Assembly: GCF_900218035.1 (NCBI RefSeq)
Contig: NZ_OBMR01000006.1
Location: 124,001 to 188,000, forward strand
Direction: 5' to 3'
DNA: 64,000 nt
From: Pseudobutyrivibrio ruminis DSM 9787
Lineage (GTDB): Bacteria > Bacillota > Clostridia > Lachnospirales > Lachnospiraceae
The notes under the pieces: generated by a model
Databases searched by the model: none
Told to the model about the DNA's origin: nothing
What the model saw: only the letters and a program-made list of their open reading frames with translations
Part shown: positions 9,601 to 18,974 of the stretch, in pieces
Position numbering within the stretch: position 1 is the stretch's first letter
How the letters are laid out: each line of letters starts with the position of its first letter
Made by a program: the position numbers and the translations under genes

Positions 9601-12600
9601 GTAACTGTAACTTTCTTTGTAATATATGAACCATCATATTTGCCTATTCCACTAATTACCATAGTCTTAGTTCCAGCTTCAGCAGTAGCAAATTTCCACT
9701 TTGAACTATCTTTAGCATCAAATTTGTCAAACAACATTACGTTATAATCAGCACCAGCTGTAAGAGTTGTTGTACCATCCTTTACAACTACTCCAAAATC
9801 AGATACCTCTGGAATTGTGCCATCATATATAATACTTGTTTTGTCAAGTGTTACCTGATTTGCTGCAAGTTTTGTGCCTACAATCTTAAATGTCTTTATT
9901 ACAGTTCCTGAATAACCCAAATCATTATTTGGGTACACAATTGCACTTGCAGTACCAACTTGTTGATTATTAATATAATAAACAACATAATTCTTTGTTG
10001 TATCAGTATTTTCCAATACCTTTCCTGCAGCTTTTACTGTAACAGTCGGTGTTATTGCAGAACCAGTATATTGAGCTGCAGATAGATTATTGACAGAAAT
10101 AGCTGTTCCAGTAACTGTAAATGTCTTAGATACTGTTCCTGAGTAATCACCCATTCCTGTAATATATACATAGTATGTACCAACTGGCTTAGCTACCGCT
10201 TCAGTTTTAGAATAGCTTTTTTGTATTGGATTTCCATATGTTTCATTTACTGTACCATCATAGTAATTACAGCTAACATACACTGTATAATCTGTGTCTT
10301 TTACAAGTGTTGCACCAGTACTCTTGTCTGTAATTACAAGATTCATATCAATATCTTTGCCAGTCCATTTAGCCTTTGAAGGCATACTAATCTTTGTAGT
10401 TTTTGTTATTGATGTTGCTGAATCTATTACAGTATAAGGTGTTGACACTGCTCCTGATTTATAATTGCCTTTCATTGTTACAACTGCATACTTCGTGCCA
10501 GCCCCAACTGTCAACTCCGTGGTTGTAGCATTGCCGCCAACAATATTATATGAATCAAAATATTCTATTGTATAGTCTTTATTCTTTGTATATGTTTTAG
10601 TTACACGTTTTGTACCATTCCAATCAGTAGTTGTTACCTTTGCATTAGGCTGTACCAACTTACCTGTAGAAAGATATTGATTATAACATCCAGTGTATCC
10701 TGTCAAATCTACACTTGGATAAACAGTCATAGGATCGATAGCAAATCCCTGTGTAAATGTTCCGCTAAACTTACCCTTACCTGTTACTGTAATTGTTGGC
10801 TGCTTTGATACTGGATAATTTGTTGTATCTCCAACAACCCATGCATTTTTATTATTAGCATACTTAAGAGTATAGTCAGTCTTTTCTGTAAGAAGAGTCT
10901 TATGATAGTATACACGAAGCTCAGCAACTGTCTGTGCTTTACCTGTATATGTTAATCCATCATCTGTAATTGATGCTGTACCTATCCAAAGTCCTTCTGG
11001 TACTGCTGTAGCATCTGCCCACTGAGACTGATCAGCCAAATCAATATCTCCCCAGTCAGTAGCTGCAGCAAGCATTGTATATGTAAATGTAGCCACTTCT
11101 GACTGGCTATCGCCTTTTATTGCAATAGCTTTGATAGTGATAACGTTGTCTTTTGCCATATCACTTGTTAAAGTGATTGCAGATTTATACTGTGTTGACT
11201 CTGCTGTAGGATCAGCAGGTGTTGCATTATCTGTATCTGAAACAGTGTAGTAAATCTTTGCTCCAGTTGTCTTTGTAGCAATCCTTACTTTTGTTCCATA
11301 GCTAACGTTTGATATATCAATTGATTCTACCGAATATGGTGTTTCAATAGTCTCCTTATCGGCTACGATAGTATATGCAAGACTTGTCTCGCCATAATAT
11401 AGTCCATTAGCATCTTTAACCTGAACAAAAGCTTTTGCTGTTCCTGGTTTTGTTGCATCCTCATAAGATACTGTTACAGGTGTGCTTCCATCTGATGAAT
11501 TAGTGTACTCGACAGCATCAAAAACTGTTGTTGTATTACCTTCGTCATCTGTTGATTCAACAAGTCCTTTAGTTTTAACAACAACATTTGGCAATATTTC
11601 CTTGCCTGCATATGTGTACTCTGTTGCATTACCTTCAAAATTTGCCTGAAGTTGTGGAACATCATAACTTATGTTAGAAACGCTCGCATCAGCATCTGAA
11701 GGTGTTAATACATCTCCTGTTTTTGTAGTTGCCTGGGTTCCTAATTCATTTGCATAGTGAAATGAGCCAGCCTGATTAAATGTAGCTACTTTATCAACTA
11801 CTAAAATATTGTAATCTGCCGCATTGTATTCTTTTTCTTCTACAACTTTTACTGTTCCAGTAAGAACATAGTTAGAGCTACCTTCCTCATCTCCTTCGTT
11901 AGCTCCGTATTCGGTACCTGTTAATGTAATTGTATATGTAGCTTCTGTAGCACCATCTCCTATTTCACCAACTTCAACTGTGTATACTACAGAATCATCT
12001 TCAGCATTTGAGCCATTCTCAACAACCTGATTATCAGAATAGTATAACTTCACTGCAGCTTTAAATGCAGCTTTACCCTCAGGCGAATTAACTATTGCTG
12101 TTGGAATAGAATTTCCGGTAATAGCCTTTATATCCTCTGTTGACACTCTACCTGAAGCTAATGTATTTGTACGTGTACCAACAGTATTAAAGCCAGCTTT
12201 CTTCGTCACTTCGGATTTAGATACACTACTATCCTCTGTAATCTCAAAAGTTTTCTTTACTCCACCTTCTGCTGTTTTATAATTAATAGAAGTATCAGTT
12301 TCATTTAATTCCAAAGTTAATGTAGCTGTGCCTACTGCAGTATTATTAGAATATGTTACTGTATAATCATTACTATTCAACTCAGAAAAAGCGCTAGATA
12401 GAGTAATCTCTGGTTCAACAGCTTGCGCTTCACCATCTTTATAGGTGAGAACAGTGGAACCTGCAATAGTAATATCATCAGCTGTAATTTCTTTTTCATT
12501 TATGTTAAATGTTCCTACAGCTGTACCACTATAATTGCCGTTAAATGTAGCTGTAACCTGATAGATACCAGCATTCTTAATCTTTGCTGCTTCTATTTCA

Positions 12601-13328
12601 GAGAATTCACCCTGTTCTGTAGCTTTATATTTATATGTAAGAGTGTAGTTTGAAGCATCAACTGTAGCAGCTGTTTCCTCGCTAGAATCCTTAACTATTA
12701 CTTCAGGAGCCGCATCACCATATGTAATATCAGATACATTAACTACTGCGTTTTCAAGAGTTTTCGCTGTAATAGTAAATTCTTTGTTTACAGCTGAACC
12801 TTTTAAAGCCGTACTTTCAGCAATAGGAGTTACCGTCAAAGTATATGTTCCTGCATCTACCAATTCAGTAACTGTTTCTTCTCCTTTTTTCCATTCAACT
12901 GTGTAATCTGTACTTTCTGTTGCGTCATCAATTGTAACTGAAGGCTTCTGGTCTGTACCTGAATACACTGCTGTATCTGCCGATAATGTAACCATATCTG
13001 CAGTTAATTCTACAGCCTCACTTTCGTTTACTACTTCCTGTGTCTGCTCTTCTTCAACCGCTTGAATATCAGCAGACTCCTCCTGTGTTTCCTGAGTAAC
13101 AGCTTCCTGCTGTTCTACTACAGGAGTCTCCTCAACAGTTGGCTCATCAACAACCACAACATCGTCAGATTCTTCCACTGGAATGGTTTCATCTTCCTCT
13201 GCCGTTTCTGTTGGAGTTTCAATTACTGTTGTTTCGTCCACTTCACCAGCCTGTACCATTGGTACATTGATTGACGAAGCAATCATCAATCCAGCAAGCG
13301 ACCCACTTAGCAATTTCTTAATATGCAT
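6636..13328 (-). CDS. Giant secreted MBG-like / Flg_new repeat protein (2230 aa)
   Basis: ATG at 13328 with GGAGGT 8 bases upstream. Residues 1-27 are a signal peptide (ending PMVQAGE); residues 28-115 are Glu/Val/Thr-rich. Residues about 115-1520 hold many Ig-like repeats with the MBG signature (YTVTYSNNTAVGTATLTL, YTGTITVNFAI, GKGNYTG). Around 663-753 there is a chitobiase C-terminal-like stretch (GTKVRIATKTTGAKIYYTVSD...AIAIKGDSQSE). Residues about 1530-2230 are eight Listeria-Bacteroides (Flg_new) repeats, each with a GYxFxGW core and an LYAxW end; the last ends the protein (VYAIWK). No LPXTG, SLH or choline-binding repeats are visible, so the attachment mode is unknown. Probably an extracellular adhesin or scaffold. 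Its promoter has a 12-base homopolymer in the spacer (see findings). Confidence 0.9.
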   Translation of the reverse strand: MHIKKLLSGSLAGLMIASSINVPMVQAGEVDETTVIETPTETAEEDETIPVEESDDVVVVDEPTVEETPVVEQQEAVTQETQEESADIQAVEEEQTQEVVNESEAVELTADMVTLSADTAVYSGTDQKPSVTIDDATESTDYTVEWKKGEETVTELVDAGTYTLTVTPIAESTALKGSAVNKEFTITAKTLENAVVNVSDITYGDAAPEVIVKDSSEETAATVDASNYTLTYKYKATEQGEFSEIEAAKIKNAGIYQVTATFNGNYSGTAVGTFNINEKEITADDITIAGSTVLTYKDGEAQAVEPEITLSSAFSELNSNDYTVTYSNNTAVGTATLTLELNETDTSINYKTAEGGVKKTFEITEDSSVSKSEVTKKAGFNTVGTRTNTLASGRVSTEDIKAITGNSIPTAIVNSPEGKAAFKAAVKLYYSDNQVVENGSNAEDDSVVYTVEVGEIGDGATEATYTITLTGTEYGANEGDEEGSSNYVLTGTVKVVEEKEYNAADYNILVVDKVATFNQAGSFHYANELGTQATTKTGDVLTPSDADASVSNISYDVPQLQANFEGNATEYTYAGKEILPNVVVKTKGLVESTDDEGNTTTVFDAVEYTNSSDGSTPVTVSYEDATKPGTAKAFVQVKDANGLYYGETSLAYTIVADKETIETPYSVESIDISNVSYGTKVRIATKTTGAKIYYTVSDTDNATPADPTAESTQYKSAITLTSDMAKDNVITIKAIAIKGDSQSEVATFTYTMLAAATDWGDIDLADQSQWADATAVPEGLWIGTASITDDGLTYTGKAQTVAELRVYYHKTLLTEKTDYTLKYANNKNAWVVGDTTNYPVSKQPTITVTGKGKFSGTFTQGFAIDPMTVYPSVDLTGYTGCYNQYLSTGKLVQPNAKVTTTDWNGTKRVTKTYTKNKDYTIEYFDSYNIVGGNATTTELTVGAGTKYAVVTMKGNYKSGAVSTPYTVIDSATSITKTTKISMPSKAKWTGKDIDMNLVITDKSTGATLVKDTDYTVYVSCNYYDGTVNETYGNPIQKSYSKTEAVAKPVGTYYVYITGMGDYSGTVSKTFTVTGTAISVNNLSAAQYTGSAITPTVTVKAAGKVLENTDTTKNYVVYYINNQQVGTASAIVYPNNDLGYSGTVIKTFKIVGTKLAANQVTLDKTSIIYDGTIPEVSDFGVVVKDGTTTLTAGADYNVMLFDKFDAKDSSKWKFATAEAGTKTMVISGIGKYDGSYITKKVTVTPVDLAADAKLTEGRRVSNPRLSSATCTKAGAQPKVTLVDGFGTTETTDDVTLVNGTDYTVTYKNNTVVAAADAKKAPTATIKGKGNYTGTITVNFAITSGSLSDATIVTTDITEGKFKAPKTTVTLGKALAVKKDYTLTYVYNETAVITRNNEKVTVYRNDEVKTGDVLTAGTELRAVATAGTNGDYVGTTPETEGIIRVVAKNMNISSAKFKINDQTYAGSPVLLTADDFATAAIGSTNLVLGTDFEIVEGSYVNNAKAGTAKVTVRGIGNYGGTKTLSFKIKAKSMLYNLTFEAVSQTFGTGDEAKTLNPTGATKALTSKNGTFTLPQASFKVDGKTYVFEGWYSDKELTSRVGEKGTSYTPSINAGETATLYAKYEEVGEYKIIFDGNAPTGVTPTGKMSDQTIKRGTATAISANKLKRAGYKFVGWKVRSGEGTEESPYTYGTTVYTDKQKLYNEFATGTNTILSAQWEAISYKVTYKDAENLTTDIYTTEDGIASIPTPVKAGYTFTGWKCSNAKALLKKTTGEGESAVTTYSIAAGTIGDLTLTPVWTQNEFTVKYNNNAAAYTTGEGESAVCALGNVSGTMATQEKIKSGTKLAANAFKVTGAYKFVGWSKTTGTYSTAEIAYADKAVVKEASDSTVTLYAVWAPIDYKITYSGAAVTTAAPTSYNVENAASVLASAQAAGTTVTKSGKTLVWDVYVGKTKLDADGIAALATSPKAITLKARWEDATYPYTVKFEANAPTNQTVSGEMNDLENANAGTKLTANAFTITNYAFKGWATSAEGAVKYEDEAALTDVMNEEGKTLTLYAVWEKLAITCKFEKNDDSEQGSDTIDDIEYITGTSDSKYPACPWTKTGYTFAGWVCAADAGPDGNQELTVYAANATINLGTVTAAGSRTYTPSWTPITRTINYNANEGTGSVDAGIYTYGETFEASDGTGLIAPEGKTFKGWGATSDATDVISDWSSYAPTDDDIEAKTVYAIWK

Positions 13329-13390
13329 ATATCATACCTCCGTTAAGTATAATTCGGGCCAAATTGTACACTCAGCCCCGTGTAATTTGC

Positions 13391-13419
13391 ATTATAGTCT
13401 GTTTTTTTTTTTTATACAA
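13391..13419 (-). promoter_or_regulatory. Promoter of the 2230-aa surface protein, with T12/A12 spacer
   Basis: On the minus strand TTGTAT (13414-13419) and a perfect TATAAT (13391-13396) are exactly 17 bp apart. The spacer is twelve consecutive A residues plus CAGAC. The start site would be about 55 bases upstream of the ATG at 13328. A homopolymer in this position could alter promoter strength by slipped-strand length change. Confidence 0.65.
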
Positions 13420-13486
13420 TTCATTTTCTGACAATACACACTCTCTACACACTATTTTCACAAATCATTTTGGAGGTTTTTATATT

Positions 13487-13516
13487 ACAAAAGGGTCTGG
13501 CAAAAGCCAGACCCTT
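13487..13516 (-). terminator. Terminator of the 1742-aa LRR protein gene
   Basis: AAGGGTCTGGC (13491-13501) and GCCAGACCCTT (13506-13516) form a perfect 11-bp stem with an AAAA/TTTT loop and a TTTT tail on the minus strand, 40 bp after the stop codon. Confidence 0.9.
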
Positions 13517-13556
13517 AACAGCAATCAGAAAGACCGCTACAAGAATTAAAAATATC

Positions 13557-16500
13557 TTATTTTGTTTTTAACTGATACCAAGCATATAAAGTCACATCTG
13601 TTCCTACTGGATAGTTCTCTGTGTCTACTGCAAAAATCACTTTTGTGTTTGTCTTTGCTGCTGGTAGATTTAGTGATGCTCTCATGCTTGCACACTCGTC
13701 TGCTGTCTCAGGAAGCTTACTCTGAGGAGTGTATGCCCAGCCTGCAAACTCATAACCTGCTGGTGCTACGTATCCATTTGCTGAAAGAGCTCCATTTACT
13801 GCTGTCTGGGTGCTTGCCATTGATTTATTATTCTTTGGCAATGAACCAAGGCCCTTATCGTAAGTTACATTGTACTTTGCTGACTTTGCTGCAATCTTGT
13901 ATGTAACTTTCTTTGTACCTACATACTTTCCTTTGCCTACAAGTGTAAATGAAGCTGTTCCTACCTTTGTGTTGTTTGCAAAGTTTGTGATATCGTAGTT
14001 GCTTGATTTAACTGTTTCGTTCTTAAGTGTAACTTTGATATCTGATTCTGCTGGCTTTACTGCAACTCCATTTTCTCCAAATGTTACGTTTGCTACTGTA
14101 ACCTTTGTTGTGTTGATGTCGTAACCTACTGTAAAGTTCTTTTCGATTGTAGCTTCTCCACTATCGTAGTTTCCTACACCTGTGATTACTGCTGTAAGAA
14201 CTGTTCCTGCTGGAACGATATCTGTACTCTTTACTTCTTCACCAGCATCTCTTACATTTGTGAAGCTCTTCTTATTCTTCTTTCCAGCTACTTTTGTTTC
14301 TTCTGTGTACTTGTATGAAACTGTGTAGTGTGTCTTCTGCTTAAGTGTTGTGTTTGTTCTAGTATCTACAACAACTATCTTTGAATTGAAGTTATTTGCC
14401 TTATCAGCATAAACTACATCATTTACTGTTACTGAAAGGTTATCAAGTGTTGTTAAATCATATGAGCCTTCAAGCTTGTATGTTGCTTCTATAGGCTCCC
14501 CAGTATAAATACTTCCACTCTTTGGAGTAATAGTCATCTTTACTTCAGAGTCTTTAGCATACTTTGTTTTGTTGTCGGCTGGTGCGTATTGTGTCTCCCC
14601 TGGCTGTTTCACTGCATAGCTTACAGTATAGTCTTTGTTTATAGCCATTACATCACCATACTTATCAACTACTGTGTAAGCAGTTGGAAGGTAGTTCTTT
14701 GCCTTGTTTGTCCAAACTGGTGCTACTACTGCGTTAGTAGTTTCATCCATGAAGTTAGCCTTCTGCTTAGCTACGCATGGCAGTACTCTTACATTGGAGA
14801 AGTCCTGTTTTTTAAGGTCGTAAGATTCTTTTTTTGTTCCCTTAAAGTTTCCTACTCCCTTTAATGTATATTCCTCTGTTCTTGTGCCATCTGAATTTGT
14901 AGTACGTTTTACAGATGCTTTATAATCACTGGCTTTAAGTGTGTAGATTGTTTCATCACCAGATTTTACCTGGATAGCTTTGATGGCGCTAATTGTCTTG
15001 TTGTTTGCATTGTACTGAGCTGATATAACATCTTCATCTACTTTTATTTTTACTGAAGCATCATTAATATCAAGCTGATTGATTGTAAATGTCTTTGTTA
15101 CAACTCCGCAGAAATTAATGCCCTTAAATGTAACGATTACCTGTGCTTTCTTTGAAGCGTTTGTATTGTTAGCGTATGTAACTGTGTAATCTGTATCAGA
15201 GATTTCTGTTTCTTTTTTTGTCTTAGGATCCTTGTAGACAACTTTTTCTACAGCTGGTTCCTTTGCCTGTCCATCAAATGTCCAAGTCTTATCCTCTAGT
15301 GTAACTGTTACGTTCTTTGCAGCTAGTGTAACTGCATTTTCACCTTTTACAATACTAAATGATTTTTCGATTGTACCTGTGTAATTACCTTTTGCTGTGA
15401 AGATAATTGTAGGTGCCTTTGCTGCATCATAAGCTGCAACGGCTTTGTTGTTCTTATAAGTTACCTTATAATCAGTTCCTTCTTTAAGAAGCTTCTTGCC
15501 ATAGTATACTTCGTATCCTGAAAGCGCTACGTCTGCTCCTGTGAATGGAACTTCGATAGCTGAGGCATCATAGATTTCATCTCCGTATGTTACCCAGAAT
15601 GCATTTGCATTCTTTGTATCATAAAGATCTGAATCTGCCTTTTCTTCTGTTACGTGAATAACTACTTCTGTAGTCTGGGTCTTATCTTTGAATGTTGCCA
15701 CTGCTGTTACTTTATAAAATCCAGTTTTGGCAAGCTTAAATGTACCTGTGTACTCAGCATCTGTAGCCTCATCTGTGTATGAAGCCTGCTCTGCTTTATT
15801 TTCATTTGAATAGGCAAGGCTATATGTAAGACTTGCGCCATCCTCTGCGCATCTGATGTATACCTTGTCGCCTACAGTTGCCTCGAGTGTGCCTAAGTCT
15901 TCCGCCTCGTCTGCACCCCAGATGCCTACTGTTGGAGCTGCGATAGAATTCTTTACTGACTGATACTTTGCGTAAAGTGTTTGGTTCTTAGCTTCTGCTG
16001 TAACCTTTGTCTCAGCTGTGATTAACTCACCCTCTTCTGTGTACCAGCCTTCAAGTAATTCTTTCTGATTAGCATACTCATTCTTAACTGTTACTGTTGG
16101 AAGAGTTCCGTATGTATTCCCGTTCTTAACCTCAAGTGTGCTCTCCCCTGAAAGCTCACCGTAAGTGCCAGCATCGAATGTTACTGTGTAGTAAGGTCCA
16201 TCCCACTTAGCGTGGAGTGTGATGTTGCTATTCATGGATGATACATCGATAGTAGTTATATCTCCTACATGCTTGCCTGCTGGCTTTGTAAACTTAGCAT
16301 CGTAGTACCAACCTACAAATTTGTAGTCCTCACGGGTTGGGTCTGTGAGTTCAATGCTGCCATCGTCTTTTGAATAAATAGAAGGATAGCTTCCACTCAT
16401 CTCACCATTATTCAACTTATAGCTGATGCCATTCATTGTAGTAATTCTATCTGAATTATTTTTATAATACTTTAATAATGTCTTCTCGGTTGTAGAGCCC

Positions 16501-18785
16501 TTCTTTACATAAAAATATGCATTATCACACCCATTAAAAGCATCCCAACCAATTTCTTTTATATTTGAGCCCATTATTACTTTGCTCAATGATTTGCAAT
16601 TACAAAAAGCTTGAAATCCAATTGTTTGAACTGTTTCAGGCAATTCAATTTCTTCAATTGAGCTATTGCTAAACGCGTAATCAGCTATAGTTACAACTTT
16701 ATCGCCTAAAACAACTTTTGATAATCCATTTGCTCTATTAAACGCACTTCTACCAATTTCTGTAACACTCGAAGGCAATTTAACTACAACTTCAGGATCG
16801 AATGTAGCATTGTCAAACAAACATGGCATAGTTTTCATACCTTCTGGTAATTCAACGCTTGTGATTGTTCTTCCCTCGAATATGCTTGAGCCACATGTAA
16901 GCGATTTACTTTTTATTGTAACTGTAGTGCCTGTAGAACCATTAGTTAGTTCAAATGCATAAGTCTCTATTTCTGATACCTTGCTTGGTATTGTTACCTC
17001 TGTTATTCCGTTACAATTACAAAAAGCCTGAAACCCTATTGTTTGAAGGGATTCTGGAAATTTGATTTCTTCAATTGAACTACCACTAAACGCGTAGTCA
17101 TCTATTGTTTGTAACTTATCATCAAAGACCACCTTGCTTAGGCCCTTAGTATTAGAAAATGCGTATTGTTCAATCTTTGTTACTGTTGATGGTAATTTGA
17201 ATTCATAATCAGTTGTAAATGTTGCATGATTGAACAGCTGTGGAACTGATGACATTCCCTCTGGTAATTCTGCACTTGTGATTGTTCTTCCCTCAAATAT
17301 ACTTGAGCCACATGAAAGTGCCTTACTTTTTACTACAACTTTTGTTTCTGCTGAGCCACTTCCCAACATAAATGCTTGGTATTCTATTTCGTTTACTTTG
17401 CTTGGAATTGTTATCTCTGTTATTCCGTTACAATTACAAAATGTCTGACATCCTATTTTTTGCAAAGATTCTGGGAATTTTACTACCTCAACTGAACTTC
17501 CACTAAATGCGTAGTCATCTATTGTTTGTAACTTATCATCAAAGACCACCTTGCTTAGGCCCTTAGTATTAGAAAATGCGTATTGTTCAATCTTTGTTAC
17601 TGTTGATGGTAATTTGAATTCATAACCAGTTGTAAATGTTGCATGATTGAACAGCTGTGGAACTGATGACATCCCTTCTGGTAATTCTGCACTTGTGATT
17701 GTTCTTCCCTCAAATGTACTTGAGCCACATGAAAGTGCCTTACTTTTTACTACAACTTTTGTTTCTGCTGAGCCACTTCCCAACATAAATGCTTGGTATT
17801 CTATTTCGTTTACTTTGCTTGGAATTGTTATCTCTGTTATTCCGTTACAATTACAAAATGCCTGACATCCTATTTTTTGCAAAGATTCTGGAAACTTTAC
17901 CACCTCAACTGAGCTACCACTAAATGCGTAGTCATCTATTGTAAGCAATTTAGCATTAAATACTACTTCTTTTAAGCCTTTAGTATTAGAAAAAGCATTT
18001 TGCTCAATTTTTGTAACTGTTGATGGTAATTTTAATTCATAACCAGCTGTAAATGTTGCATGGTTAAACAGCGCTGGTAGAGATGACATTCCTTCTGGTA
18101 ATTTTGCACTTGTGATTGTTCTTCCCTCAAATGTGCTTGTGCCGCATGTAAGTGTTTTACTTTCTATAACAACACTTGTTTCTGTTGAGCCATCACCCAG
18201 TGCAAATGCACGATAACCAATCTCCTTCACAGAGCTAGGTATAGTAATGCTCTTTAATCCTGTACAATTTCCAAAAGCTGAAGTCTCAATTTTTGTTACG
18301 GAGTTAGGAATCTCAACAGATGTAACGCTTGTTGCTCCGCTAAAAGCACCATAGCCAATAGTAGTTATACCGTTAGGAATTACTACAGCTCCGCCAGTAC
18401 CATTGTACTTTGTTAATGTAGTTCCGTTGATTTCAAATTCGTCTGTTGACTGTAAGCCAACTAAATCTTGCTCTTCTTCCTGTTCCTCTTCGAGCTCCTC
18501 TTCAGGCTCTTCTTGAGGCTGCTCTGTCTGAGCTTCCTCGCCCACATTCTGCTCTGCATCTGGTGTTGTTTCTTGCTCACCAGCATTTTCTTCTGGAACA
18601 GTTTCTTCTGTTTCGGTATCTGCTTCGTCTTCAGATACTTCTTCTGTTTCACTAGGTTCGTTTTCTATTTCTTGAACCTGTGTCTCGTTTTCTAAATCTG
18701 CTGCATATACTGGAAAATTTATCGATGTAAATGCAACAGCAAGCGTAAGTGCCATACTCAGCACTCTCGCAAGAGTTTTGTTCAT
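13557..18785 (-). CDS. Secreted BspA-type leucine-rich-repeat protein with Ig-like and Flg_new repeats (1742 aa)
   Basis: ATG at 18785, purine-rich GAGGGAAG upstream. Signal peptide 1-29 (FPVYAAD), then a very acidic Glu linker to about 110. Residues about 118-770 are LRR_5/BspA-like repeats (VTSVEIPNSVTKIETSAF, ITEITIPSKVNEIEYQAF), organised in 139-residue superunits (see the repeat entry). Two Flg_new modules follow at about 785-942 (REDYKFVGWYYDAKF; LLEGWYTEEGEL), an Ig-like stretch at about 943-1060, MBG-like repeats to about 1640 (DYTVTYANNTN, KGNYTGTIEKSFSI), and a terminal Flg_new module ending LYAWYQLKTK. Proteins of this layout are surface or secreted binding proteins; the ligand is unknown. 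It has its own promoter and terminator. No covalent anchor motif is visible. Confidence 0.9.
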   Translation of the reverse strand: MNKTLARVLSMALTLAVAFTSINFPVYAADLENETQVQEIENEPSETEEVSEDEADTETEETVPEENAGEQETTPDAEQNVGEEAQTEQPQEEPEEELEEEQEEEQDLVGLQSTDEFEINGTTLTKYNGTGGAVVIPNGITTIGYGAFSGATSVTSVEIPNSVTKIETSAFGNCTGLKSITIPSSVKEIGYRAFALGDGSTETSVVIESKTLTCGTSTFEGRTITSAKLPEGMSSLPALFNHATFTAGYELKLPSTVTKIEQNAFSNTKGLKEVVFNAKLLTIDDYAFSGSSVEVVKFPESLQKIGCQAFCNCNGITEITIPSKVNEIEYQAFMLGSGSAETKVVVKSKALSCGSSTFEGRTITSAELPEGMSSVPQLFNHATFTTGYEFKLPSTVTKIEQYAFSNTKGLSKVVFDDKLQTIDDYAFSGSSVEVVKFPESLQKIGCQTFCNCNGITEITIPSKVNEIEYQAFMLGSGSAETKVVVKSKALSCGSSIFEGRTITSAELPEGMSSVPQLFNHATFTTDYEFKLPSTVTKIEQYAFSNTKGLSKVVFDDKLQTIDDYAFSGSSIEEIKFPESLQTIGFQAFCNCNGITEVTIPSKVSEIETYAFELTNGSTGTTVTIKSKSLTCGSSIFEGRTITSVELPEGMKTMPCLFDNATFDPEVVVKLPSSVTEIGRSAFNRANGLSKVVLGDKVVTIADYAFSNSSIEEIELPETVQTIGFQAFCNCKSLSKVIMGSNIKEIGWDAFNGCDNAYFYVKKGSTTEKTLLKYYKNNSDRITTMNGISYKLNNGEMSGSYPSIYSKDDGSIELTDPTREDYKFVGWYYDAKFTKPAGKHVGDITTIDVSSMNSNITLHAKWDGPYYTVTFDAGTYGELSGESTLEVKNGNTYGTLPTVTVKNEYANQKELLEGWYTEEGELITAETKVTAEAKNQTLYAKYQSVKNSIAAPTVGIWGADEAEDLGTLEATVGDKVYIRCAEDGASLTYSLAYSNENKAEQASYTDEATDAEYTGTFKLAKTGFYKVTAVATFKDKTQTTEVVIHVTEEKADSDLYDTKNANAFWVTYGDEIYDASAIEVPFTGADVALSGYEVYYGKKLLKEGTDYKVTYKNNKAVAAYDAAKAPTIIFTAKGNYTGTIEKSFSIVKGENAVTLAAKNVTVTLEDKTWTFDGQAKEPAVEKVVYKDPKTKKETEISDTDYTVTYANNTNASKKAQVIVTFKGINFCGVVTKTFTINQLDINDASVKIKVDEDVISAQYNANNKTISAIKAIQVKSGDETIYTLKASDYKASVKRTTNSDGTRTEEYTLKGVGNFKGTKKESYDLKKQDFSNVRVLPCVAKQKANFMDETTNAVVAPVWTNKAKNYLPTAYTVVDKYGDVMAINKDYTVSYAVKQPGETQYAPADNKTKYAKDSEVKMTITPKSGSIYTGEPIEATYKLEGSYDLTTLDNLSVTVNDVVYADKANNFNSKIVVVDTRTNTTLKQKTHYTVSYKYTEETKVAGKKNKKSFTNVRDAGEEVKSTDIVPAGTVLTAVITGVGNYDSGEATIEKNFTVGYDINTTKVTVANVTFGENGVAVKPAESDIKVTLKNETVKSSNYDITNFANNTKVGTASFTLVGKGKYVGTKKVTYKIAAKSAKYNVTYDKGLGSLPKNNKSMASTQTAVNGALSANGYVAPAGYEFAGWAYTPQSKLPETADECASMRASLNLPAAKTNTKVIFAVDTENYPVGTDVTLYAWYQLKTK
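16667..18334 (-). repeat. Four in-phase 417-bp tandem units within the LRR region
   Basis: Four units of exactly 417 bp (139 codons) run 16667-17083, 17084-17500, 17501-17917 and 17918-18334. The two middle units are nearly identical in DNA; the outer two are more diverged. Each begins, on the plus strand, near CTAAA-GCGTA and encodes about six LRRs including IEQYAFSNTKGL and PEGMSSVPQLFNHATF. The exact period and near-identity indicate recent duplication or gene conversion, and make this region prone to copy-number change or misassembly. Confidence 0.9.
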
Positions 18786-18820
18786 ATATTCTTCCCTCTC
18801 TCTCTTTTTATTATTTATAG

Positions 18821-18852
18821 TTCACGACATTCTATTCAGAACAAATCGTGAA
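18821..18852 (-). promoter_or_regulatory. Inverted repeat in the 5' leader of the LRR protein gene
   Basis: TTCACGA (18821-18827) and TCGTGAA (18846-18852) are perfect inverted 7-mers 18 bases apart, between the promoter and the ATG at 18785. It could be a leader hairpin or an operator. The neighbouring terminator (18932-18961) shares the ACAAATCGTGA string. Confidence 0.35.
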
Positions 18853-18864
18853 AATTCTGTGAAA

Positions 18865-18894
18865 ATTATACTATTACCCCACCCCTAAATTCAA
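18865..18894 (-). promoter_or_regulatory. Promoter of the 1742-aa LRR protein gene
   Basis: TTGAAT (18889-18894) and a perfect TATAAT (18865-18870) on the minus strand are separated by 18 bp. The leader would be about 70 bases. Confidence 0.6.
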
Positions 18895-18925
18895 TATATT
18901 CCATCCACCATACACAATTATTTGC

Positions 18926-18961
18926 ACAAAAAATAACGCCACGACAAATCGTGACGTTATT
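18926..18961 (-). terminator. Terminator of the 1628-aa LRR protein gene
   Basis: AATAACG-C-CACGA and TCGTG-A-CGTTATT (18932-18961) pair with one internal mismatch and a CAAA loop, followed by TTTTTT on the minus strand. It starts 14 bp after the stop codon at 18975. Confidence 0.85.
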
Positions 18962-18974
18962 CATTATAAATTGG

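Noticed and set aside
16667-18334. 417-bp tandem units as a CRISPR or mobile-element array
   Set aside because: The units are coding, in phase, and have no spacers or transposase; they are LRR protein repeats.
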